From NCBI GenBank assembly GCA_900470195.1, contig UEIJ01000005.1, positions 248,001-312,000 on the forward strand: a stretch of DNA of 64,000 nt, in the 5' to 3' direction. The DNA comes from Hyphomicrobiales bacterium. GTDB lineage: Bacteria > Pseudomonadota > Alphaproteobacteria > Rhizobiales > Rhizobiaceae. Positions 57,863-64,000 of this stretch are shown piece by piece; positions within the stretch are counted from its first letter, which is position 1, and every line of letters begins with the position of its first letter. The position numbers were made by a program, and so were the translations under genes. The notes under the pieces are model-generated. The model was not told the origin of the DNA, did not search any database, and worked only from the letters and a program-made list of their open reading frames with translations.

Positions 57863-59010
57863 TGCCCCACCCCTGCACTGCCGGGGATCGGGTCACGGGG
57901 AGATACGGCCTGTCCGTCTGCGATGCGCTGCAAGCCCTCGACGACAATCGTTTCGCCGGCCTTGAGGCCGTCGGTGACCGACCAGCCATTGTCGATGCGC
58001 GCGCCCGTCACGATGGGTCGCCGGGAAACCGTGTTTCCTTCGTTGAGAACATAGACATATTTGCCCTGTCGGTCCTGCAACACGGACGACATGGGGACTA
58101 TCGGCAATTCACCGACCGTCTCATCCAGCAGGCTGACGGCAACCACCTGCCCCGGGACCAGAATATGGTTGGGGTTGGCAAACAGCGCACGCACCGCCAC
58201 GGTGCCAGTCTGTGCGCTCACCTCATTGTCGATAAACTGGATGGTCCCGCGTTCGCCATATTGCGTATCATTGGCCAGCGTCAGGGTCAGCCTGAAACTC
58301 CCCGGATTGACCGTTCCGCCACCCGCCTCCTTTTGTCGGATAGCGACCAGCGCGCGGTCCGGGATGGAAAACACGACACGTACGGGGTCAAGCTGCACGA
58401 TGCGTGCGAGCGGCCCCATGCTCGGTCCGACGAGATTGCCGACTGTAAAAAGCGAACGTCCTATGGTCCCGTCGATCGGCGATCTGACCTGCGTATAGGA
58501 GAGATTGAGCCGGGCATTGTTGAGCGCGGCTTCGGCATTCTGCACATCCGCCGTGGCGATGTCGAATGCAGCCTGCGCTTCATCGAGAGCGGCTTGTGAA
58601 GCGGTATTGCGGTTGGCGAGGGTTCGCGTTCGCGACAATGTTTGCCGGGCGGCATTCTGCGCGGCTTCGGCACGCGCAACCTGTGCCTGAGCCGACATGA
58701 CTGCCGCCTGCATCTGATCCGGCTCGATTTCAAAGAGGAGATCGCCCGCCTTGACCGCCGATCCCTGTTCGAAGGCCTTTTCTTTCAGAAAACCCGTGAC
58801 CCGCGCCTGAATATCGACGGCTTCGATTGCCTCTACCTGTCCGTTGAAACGGAGTGGCGCGCTTGCGGGCGCCAACTCCACCTTGCGCACGACCACAGGA
58901 GGCGCTGCGCCGGCTGGAGCCTGCTGGGCGAGGCCGGGCTGCAGGGGCAAAGCCCACAGCATCGATACAATGGCGGCGGTAACAGAACGACGAACGACAG
59001 ACTTCTTCAA
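57859..59010 (-). CDS. RND efflux periplasmic adaptor (MFP) subunit
   Basis: This adaptor joins the RND pump to the outer-membrane channel. The lipoyl halves [20 protein letters not shown] and [15 protein letters not shown] flank a coiled-coil hairpin (about residues 85-165). The start is placed at TTG 59010 because GGAGGGAGG lies eight bases upstream and a perfect signal peptide ([19 protein letters not shown]) follows; a GTG at 59052 would spoil that. It lacks a lipobox cysteine, so it is probably soluble periplasmic. Second gene of the HdeD-MFP-RND operon. Confidence 0.92.
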   Translation of the reverse strand: MKKSVVRRSVTAAIVSMLWALPLQPGLAQQAPAGAAPPVVVRKVELAPASAPLRFNGQVEAIEAVDIQARVTGFLKEKAFEQGSAVKAGDLLFEIEPDQMQAAVMSAQAQVARAEAAQNAARQTLSRTRTLANRNTASQAALDEAQAAFDIATADVQNAEAALNNARLNLSYTQVRSPIDGTIGRSLFTVGNLVGPSMGPLARIVQLDPVRVVFSIPDRALVAIRQKEAGGGTVNPGSFRLTLTLANDTQYGERGTIQFIDNEVSAQTGTVAVRALFANPNHILVPGQVVAVSLLDETVGELPIVPMSSVLQDRQGKYVYVLNEGNTVSRRPIVTGARIDNGWSVTDGLKAGETIVVEGLQRIADGQAVSPRDPIPGSAGVGQ

Positions 59011-59048
59011 TTGCGTGTCCTCCCTCCGGGACGGCATCGGTCGATCAC

Positions 59049-59606
59049 TCACGCATTTCGGGTACTCAAGGCTATTCCGATATAAGCGACACCCGCGATC
59101 AGCAGCGCGATTCCTGCAATCGATCCGGACGGCAGGTCACGCGTCAAAGGCCACTTCGCCACAAGAGCGGCGCTGGCGGTCCAGGCGATGAGGCCCGACA
59201 GCGTAAACCACCACCAGCCGCTTGTCGGTCTGATTTTCCAGGAAAGCGCCAGCTGAAGGAAACCATGGACAAACACAACGATTGCAATCAGCAGTGTAAT
59301 GGCAAGCGCACCTTTGAGCGGGTTCAGATAGATCATGATCCCGCCTATAAGCTCCACGACGCCGGACAGTTCCTGCCAGACAAAGCCGGCCCAGCTCTTG
59401 ATCCAGAGCGACTGGATTATCTTGACGAGACCGATGACCATCAGGACCAGGCCGAACATGGTACTGGCAGCAAAATCCGAGATGACCGGCAAGAACAGGC
59501 AGAGTATTCCCCCTGCTGCAAGCAGAACGCCGATACCGAGAAAACCTTTCCATTTTCTCTGTTCGACTGTCTTGCGTTCCATTAACTGCAGTTGCTGAAC
59601 GTCCAT
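59049..59606 (-). CDS. HdeD-family membrane protein (DUF308)
   Basis: This 185-residue protein has about six membrane spans in pairs, matching HdeD/DUF308 acid-resistance membrane proteins. The repeated GIGVLLAAGGILCLFLPV and FGLVLMVIGLVKIIQSLW segments are typical. GAGGGGG precedes the ATG at 59606. It begins the operon with the efflux genes, 38 bases before the MFP start, which suggests envelope-stress or pH-linked expression, but that is an inference. An AT-rich stretch at 59640-59690 probably holds the promoter. Confidence 0.87.
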   Translation of the reverse strand: MDVQQLQLMERKTVEQRKWKGFLGIGVLLAAGGILCLFLPVISDFAASTMFGLVLMVIGLVKIIQSLWIKSWAGFVWQELSGVVELIGGIMIYLNPLKGALAITLLIAIVVFVHGFLQLALSWKIRPTSGWWWFTLSGLIAWTASAALVAKWPLTRDLPSGSIAGIALLIAGVAYIGIALSTRNA

Positions 59607-59711
59607 TGCGGCCCCCTCTATGTTAAAAGGGATGCGTTACTGCTAATATGAAAGTATGTGCATGTTTTGATATAATAGTACAGCCTGCTTGCAATAAAAC
59701 CAGAGGGCTGC

Positions 59712-60419
59712 TCACCACTCGCCATCTTCCAGTTTCAGCCAGCTTGTTGAGGTGATGCTGGAACGCAAGCTCATCTGCGCGACCAGCGCTTCGACCAGCC
59801 GGTCGTCTTCGTTGCCGGCGAACAGCGTCGCCTCTATTTCGACCTCATTGCTTCCTTCGATGTGATGACTCCGGATCGCGTGGAAGCGGAGTTTCTTCAG
59901 ATCGAGGGTCTGGATCAGCAGCGCCCTGACCGGAATTTCGCTTTCCGCAGGACACCGGAATTTCACGAGATAGTACTGTTCGTTCTCCGGTTCGACGAAG
60001 GAATAGCGGTTCACGAGCACCGCGACCCTTGGCAGCGAAATATTGAGGCAGACGATGAAGAACGCCGTTTCGATGGCGAGGGGCCACATCCCGTAGCCGG
60101 TCAGAACGCCAACCGCGCCGGTGCTCCATATCGTGGCTGCGGTACTCAGCCCCTTGATGCTTGCACCATCCTTGATAATCAGTCCGGCGCCGAGAAAGCC
60201 GATCCCTGTGACAACCTGCGACCCCATTCTCAGATCGTTCTCAAGCCCGAGAGCGTTGGGCAGCGAAGCATAGGCCGCGGCGCCCAATGCCACGAGACCA
60301 TGCGTCACGAGGCCGGAATGGCGTTGCTTGATCTGGCGTTCGAGACCGATCACGGAACCAAGCAGAAGAGCCAGCCCGAGATTGATCATGATAGACGGGA
60401 TTGCGACGACTTCCGCCAT
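59712..60419 (-). CDS. mgtC: MgtC/SapB-family membrane protein
   Basis: This 235-residue protein has five N-terminal membrane spans with the MgtC signature GSVIGLERQ, GIGFLGAGLIIKDGASIKGLSTAATIW and a cytoplasmic ACT-like C-terminal domain (about 145-235). MgtC supports growth in low magnesium and inside macrophages in several pathogens and acts on the F1Fo ATP synthase in Salmonella. AAAGGA precedes the ATG at 60419. A 14-codon upstream frame lies in its leader at 60460-60504. Confidence 0.9.
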   Translation of the reverse strand: MAEVVAIPSIMINLGLALLLGSVIGLERQIKQRHSGLVTHGLVALGAAAYASLPNALGLENDLRMGSQVVTGIGFLGAGLIIKDGASIKGLSTAATIWSTGAVGVLTGYGMWPLAIETAFFIVCLNISLPRVAVLVNRYSFVEPENEQYYLVKFRCPAESEIPVRALLIQTLDLKKLRFHAIRSHHIEGSNEVEIEATLFAGNEDDRLVEALVAQMSLRSSITSTSWLKLEDGEW

Positions 60420-60459
60420 GCAGGTCCTTTATGCCTTGTGATCGCGCAGGCAACTGCCT

Positions 60460-60504
60460 TCATACCAAGCAGAGATGGAATTCCATGCGGTCGAACATCC
60501 GCAT
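60460..60504 (-). other. Possible leader peptide upstream of mgtC
   Basis: An ATG at 60504 opens a 14-codon frame ending TGA at 60460 (MRMFDRMEFHLCLV). It has only a weak AGG upstream. Salmonella mgtC has regulatory leader peptides; whether this one is translated is not evident. The rest of the 281-base divergent gap up to 60700 is AT-rich and without genes. Confidence 0.25.
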
Positions 60505-60700
60505 TACACCTGAATGCCTACGGGTAAAGTCGCTCAACTGAACAGCGGACAGTATAGGCATTCTTTGCGGAGATCAGGAAGACTTCTCATCTCTACGATA
60601 TCATATTTTAATTATAGTGCTTGAATTATTTCATCTAAAGTAGTTTCATCAAGAAATTCCGGAGGCATTCTTTCCAAAATCGACTGAGGGGTCAGATTGC

Positions 60701-62140
60701 ATGGGTTTGCTTGGAATACTACTCGGACTAGCCCTGCTCATGTGGTTTGCCTATCGCGGCTGGAGCGTCATTCTGCTTTCGCCGGTGGCTGCACTGCTTG
60801 TTGCGGTTCTCTCAGGCGAACCACTTCTGGCCAACTGGACATCGACTTTCATGGGCGGCACCGCAGGCTTCGTCGCCCGGTGGTTTCCGCTTTTTCTGCT
60901 TGGCGGCATTTTTGGCAAGTTGATGGATGACAGTGGTTCCATCACATCCATTGCCCGATATCTGACGGAAAAACTTGGTGTAAAGCGCACGATGCTTTCC
61001 GTTGTGCTCGCATCGGCAGTCGTCACCTATGGCGGCGTCAGCGTGTTTGTCGCCTTCTTCGTTCTGGTTCCGATGGCTCGGGAAATGTTCAAGGCCGCCA
61101 ACATACCGGCACGGCTGATGCCAGCGGCCATCGGGCTTGGCGCCTTTACCTTCACCATGTCGGCAATGCCGGGCACGCCTTCCACGAACAATGCCATTCC
61201 GATGCCCTACTTCGAAACCACGACTTTTGCGGCGCCGGGACTTGGCATTATCGCCTCCATTATTACCCTTGCGTTCGGCATGTGGTGGCTGCAACGCGCG
61301 GAAGCCAAGGTGCGAGCTGCTGGCGAAAACTATGTCGACGATACGGGCGATCTCGAAATCACCGAAAAAGTCAGGGAACAATCGACGCTGTCTGGCGACT
61401 TCGACCCGGCCGAGTTCGAGCACGGTGCGCGCGCCAGCGATCTGCCGCCCTTTTTCTTTGCCATTCTGCCTCTGCTCGTCGTCATCGTCGTCAATTTCCT
61501 GATGGCACTGATCATCTTGCCCCGTGTCGATTTCTCGTTTCTGGAGCAGGAGCCATGGGGTATCGACGTCGGATCGTCGATCGGCCTTTGGGCAGTTCTT
61601 ATTGCGCTGGCAGCGGCCATCGTGACGCTGCTGGCGGTCAATTTCCGGCGGCTGCGGGCAATCCGGGAAAGCCTCGATGCGGGGGCCAATTCCTCGGTCC
61701 TGCCGATCCTCACCATAGCAAGCCTCGTCGGCTTCGGTGCAGTCGTGGCTGCCATGCCTGCCTTTACGGTCGTCCGCGATGCCGCGCTGGAGGTGCCCGG
61801 CGGTCCCCTCGTCTCGCTGATTGTCGCCATGAACGCACTGGCGGCTCTCACCGGAACGGCATCCGGCGGCATGGCCATCGCACTCAATGCGTTGGGCGAC
61901 GAATATATGCGGCTGGCGATGCAATATGGGATCAGCCCCGACCTCATGCATCGCCTGACCGTGCTCAGCGCCGGCACGCTGGACGCGCTGCCGCATAACG
62001 GCACGGTGCTTCTCCTTCTACAGATCAGCAAGCAAACCCATGCGTCGAGCTATTTCGACATGGTCATGACCGTGATCGTCGGCGTGATCATATCGCTCGC
62101 GGTGGTCTTCGTGCTGGGGTCTGTGTTTGGTTCCTTCTAA
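60701..62140 (+). CDS. GntP-family permease (gluconate/organic-acid symporter)
   Basis: This 479-residue inner-membrane permease has about 12 spans and belongs to the GntP/CitMHS-like group. Conserved parts include FPLFLLGGIFGKLMDDSGS, SAMPGTPSTNNAIPM and NALAALTGTASGGMAIALNAL. GAGGGG precedes the ATG at 60701. The family carries gluconate, fructuronate, glycerate or 3-hydroxybutyrate; the TLDALPHNGTVL motif is often seen in Rhizobiales members, but substrate is open. It is possibly followed on the same transcript by the UreJ gene, 31 bases after its stop. Confidence 0.88.
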   Translation: MGLLGILLGLALLMWFAYRGWSVILLSPVAALLVAVLSGEPLLANWTSTFMGGTAGFVARWFPLFLLGGIFGKLMDDSGSITSIARYLTEKLGVKRTMLSVVLASAVVTYGGVSVFVAFFVLVPMAREMFKAANIPARLMPAAIGLGAFTFTMSAMPGTPSTNNAIPMPYFETTTFAAPGLGIIASIITLAFGMWWLQRAEAKVRAAGENYVDDTGDLEITEKVREQSTLSGDFDPAEFEHGARASDLPPFFFAILPLLVVIVVNFLMALIILPRVDFSFLEQEPWGIDVGSSIGLWAVLIALAAAIVTLLAVNFRRLRAIRESLDAGANSSVLPILTIASLVGFGAVVAAMPAFTVVRDAALEVPGGPLVSLIVAMNALAALTGTASGGMAIALNALGDEYMRLAMQYGISPDLMHRLTVLSAGTLDALPHNGTVLLLLQISKQTHASSYFDMVMTVIVGVIISLAVVFVLGSVFGSF

Positions 62141-62171
62141 GCATAATCATTGTTGTTGAAAGGAAGCGAAA

Positions 62172-62759
62172 ATGAAAAGGACATTTCTTCTTGCCGCCAC
62201 ACTGTTCTCAGTGATGGCAAGCCCTGCTTTCGCGCATCTCAACCCCGCCGAACACGGTTCGTTTGCGGCGGGCTTTACCCATCCCCTGTCCGGCGCCGAT
62301 CATATACTTGCCATGGTCGCCGTCGGTCTTTGGGCCTCCATGCTTGGCGGGCGCGCACTCATCGCCGTTCCGTTGAGTTTCGTGGGCGTCATGCTGCTGG
62401 GCTTCGTAGCCGCCCTCGGCGGTCTGCCGATTCCTTATGTAGAGCCCGTCATCCTCGCATCCGTTATCGTGCTCGGCCTTCTCGTGGCCGTGGCATTCCG
62501 TGCATCGACCCCGGTTGCTGCACTTATCGTCGGGTTCTTCGCATTTTTCCATGGCTATGCGCATGGCGGAGAAATCGGCAGCGCTGCGTTTCTTTCCTAT
62601 GGTGCCGGTTTTGCGCTTGCGACCGCATTGCTTCACGCAGCGGGCATTGGCGCAGGGCTTGCAGCGGGCCGTGCGCTACAGGGATCCGGAGGGCAGATGG
62701 CAATGCGAGTGGCTGGCGGCTTTGCGGCCCTCAGCGGACTTTATCTGATGGCCGGGTGA
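62172..62759 (+). CDS. HupE/UreJ nickel-permease-like membrane protein
   Basis: This 195-residue protein has a cleavable signal (MKRTFLLAATLFSVMASPAF-AH) and six membrane spans. Metal motifs FTHPLSGADHILAM and GFFAFFHGYAHG are those of the HupE/UreJ family, secondary nickel (sometimes cobalt) permeases linked to urease or hydrogenase. AAAGGAAG precedes the ATG at 62172. The neighbour ureF points to nickel supply for urease, so UreJ is the better name, but transport by this protein is not shown. Confidence 0.9.
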   Translation: MKRTFLLAATLFSVMASPAFAHLNPAEHGSFAAGFTHPLSGADHILAMVAVGLWASMLGGRALIAVPLSFVGVMLLGFVAALGGLPIPYVEPVILASVIVLGLLVAVAFRASTPVAALIVGFFAFFHGYAHGGEIGSAAFLSYGAGFALATALLHAAGIGAGLAAGRALQGSGGQMAMRVAGGFAALSGLYLMAG

Positions 62760-62760
62760 T

Positions 62761-63519
62761 GTGAGCGTCATCTTGCTGGATCATTCGAAGAGAAACACCG
62801 AACCTGAAATTGAAAATGACAGGCCAGTGCCGGAAATGCCCCTGCATTCTCCGGCACTGCCTATGCTGCATCTCCTGCGGCTGGTCAGTCCCAGCCAGCC
62901 GGTGGGTGCATTTTCCTATTCGCGCGGCCTCGAATGGGCCGTCCATGCCGGAACGGTCACGAATGAGGAAAGCTGTGCCGAATGGGTATTCGGCCTTCTG
63001 GAACACAGCTACGCCGCGCTCGATGGCGCGATTTTCTGGCGGATGGTTTCGGCCTTGATGCAAAACAACGATGCCGAATTCCGCCGCCTGAATGACTGGC
63101 TTGGAGCAAGCCGTGAGAGCAGCGAACTTGAACTCGAGGACCGCCGCATGGGCGAGTCCCTGCTCACATTGCTGTCGGATCTTGGTATCGGGCGGGCACG
63201 CAGCTTCGCTTCGGACCAGCGCGCCACCTATCCAGCAGCCTTTGCGATTGCAGGATGTCACTGGAACATTGCGCCCGCCGATGCGCTGCGCGGCCTGATG
63301 TGGAGTGTGGTTGAAAGCCAGATCATGGCTGCAATCCGTCTCGTCCCGCTCGGCCATACGGCTGGCCAGAGGATACTTATCGCTGGCGCAGCGAAGATTG
63401 AGCGCGCGGCTGAAAAGGCCCGCACGCTGAATGACGATGAAATCGGCAACACGGCTCCCGCACTGGCCATGGCCAGCGCCTGGCACGAGACACAATACAG
63501 CCGTCTATTCCGGTCGTGA
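62761..63519 (+). CDS. ureF: Urease accessory protein UreF
   Basis: This 252-residue all-helical chaperone works with UreD, UreG and UreE to load nickel into urease. The core LLRLVSPSQPVGAFSYSRGLEWAV and LGHTAGQRILIAGAAKI are typical. The start GTG at 62761 follows the ureJ stop by one base; the first 35 residues are not part of the usual family core, so an internal ATG at 62836 is an alternative. No ureE, ureG or ureABC lies next to it here. The end overlaps the urea transporter gene on the other strand by 15 bases. Confidence 0.92.
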   Translation: MSVILLDHSKRNTEPEIENDRPVPEMPLHSPALPMLHLLRLVSPSQPVGAFSYSRGLEWAVHAGTVTNEESCAEWVFGLLEHSYAALDGAIFWRMVSALMQNNDAEFRRLNDWLGASRESSELELEDRRMGESLLTLLSDLGIGRARSFASDQRATYPAAFAIAGCHWNIAPADALRGLMWSVVESQIMAAIRLVPLGHTAGQRILIAGAAKIERAAEKARTLNDDEIGNTAPALAMASAWHETQYSRLFRS

Positions 63520-64000
63520 GCGAAGCGTTTGACGGTATCGCTCAAGATTTTCTTCCGCCGAAGTCGCATCCGGCGGAGCAACCGGCACCAGCGCCTTGAA
63601 AGCATACTGACCGATCAGCATCACCCAGGTAACCAGCACGAAGGTCGAGGTCAGCACGGGCATTCCGATCGGTTTCAGGAAGATCGCGACCGAAGCCCAC
63701 ACCCATGTGGACACGATGGCGCCGAAGACCGCGTAAAGGAAGCTGCTCCAGTTGAAAACGAGGAAGAAGCCTCCCAGCGCCATTGCCGTCAACGCCGCGT
63801 TATAGCCGAAAAGCCCGTCGCGAATGGCTCCTTCCGGCCCACCGAATGCGGCGGCGATCACCGCTCCTATTATCGCCCCCATGAGGCCCATCAAGGCACT
63901 TATCCGCGAGTGGATCGCGATACCGACAAGCATGATGTAGCCGGTAATCCAGTTGTCCTGAAAGAATATCTGCCCGATGGCCGTGCCGATCCCCATGTAC
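63505..64000 (-). CDS. Urea transporter (UT family), N-terminus beyond window
   Basis: This is the C-terminal 165 or so residues of a urea channel of the UT/SLC14 type. The frame stays open to the window edge. Visible are the pore helix segments GIAIHSRISALMGLMGAIIGA, the filter-like FGYNAALTAMALGGFFLVF and the final spans. The charged tail ends LERYRQTLRSRPE. It is convergent with and overlaps ureF, and points to urea uptake as part of a urease region. The 5' part must be read from the adjacent sequence. Confidence 0.9.
   Translation of the reverse strand, partial: YMGIGTAIGQIFFQDNWITGYIMLVGIAIHSRISALMGLMGAIIGAVIAAAFGGPEGAIRDGLFGYNAALTAMALGGFFLVFNWSSFLYAVFGAIVSTWVWASVAIFLKPIGMPVLTSTFVLVTWVMLIGQYAFKALVPVAPPDATSAEENLERYRQTLRSRPE

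Overview
The window looks like chromosomal DNA of an alphaproteobacterium from the Brucella/Ochrobactrum group (Rhizobiales). I infer this from familiar protein sequences (PurSQL, NuoA-N, an F1-ATPase zeta-type inhibitor, MocR and DUF1127 neighbours), the Rhizobiales-style GTTC-N7-GTTC SOS box, moderately high G+C and short dispersed palindromic repeats. No search could be run, so species-level placement is an inference. There is no rRNA, CRISPR array, intact insertion sequence or prophage. The two RNA genes I am sure of are a pair of near-identical tRNA-Asp(GUC) genes.

1-13.1 kb: a purine region, with the end of purB, then purC, purS, purQ and purL on the plus strand. Between them lie small exported proteins, a VOC dioxygenase-like protein, a small serine hydrolase, an HpcH/HpaI aldolase, the ATPase inhibitor, a GST, a DUF1127/MocR divergent pair and a BolA/monothiol glutaredoxin pair. 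13.2-21 kb: a Bcr/CflA drug exporter, inositol-phosphatase and ttcA (overlapping), rpsD with its own promoter, an extensin-like protein, small exported and DUF3008 proteins, and a divergent HxlR regulator/NAD(P)-binding oxidoreductase pair.

21-29.7 kb (minus strand): dnaE, a newly noticed 28-codon membrane-protein gene with an SOS box, three copies of a palindromic repeat, the proS-lolE-lolD operon, and a gene-poor gap with an orphan plus-strand terminator that may end a small RNA. 29.7-48.6 kb (minus strand): one very long operon, nuoABC-(GFA protein)-nuoDEFGHIJKLMN-birA-rnj-mce-DUF1467, encoding the proton-pumping NADH dehydrogenase (complex I). It carries an inserted glutathione-dependent formaldehyde-activating-type gene, a NuoE with a long helix-hairpin-helix extension, and internal palindromes.

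48.9-64 kb: an accessory-looking stretch with a lipoprotein alpha/beta hydrolase, a 31-residue membrane peptide, a duplicated tRNA-Asp segment flanking three 59-bp tandem repeats, a TetR/SRPBCC operon with a clear operator, nhaA, an ecotin-type protease inhibitor, an HdeD-MFP-RND efflux operon, mgtC and a GntP permease. It ends with a HupE/UreJ-UreF pair facing a urea transporter that runs off the window. The most interesting item is the SOS-boxed 28-residue membrane protein upstream of dnaE, which resembles in size and design the SOS division inhibitor SidA of Caulobacter.
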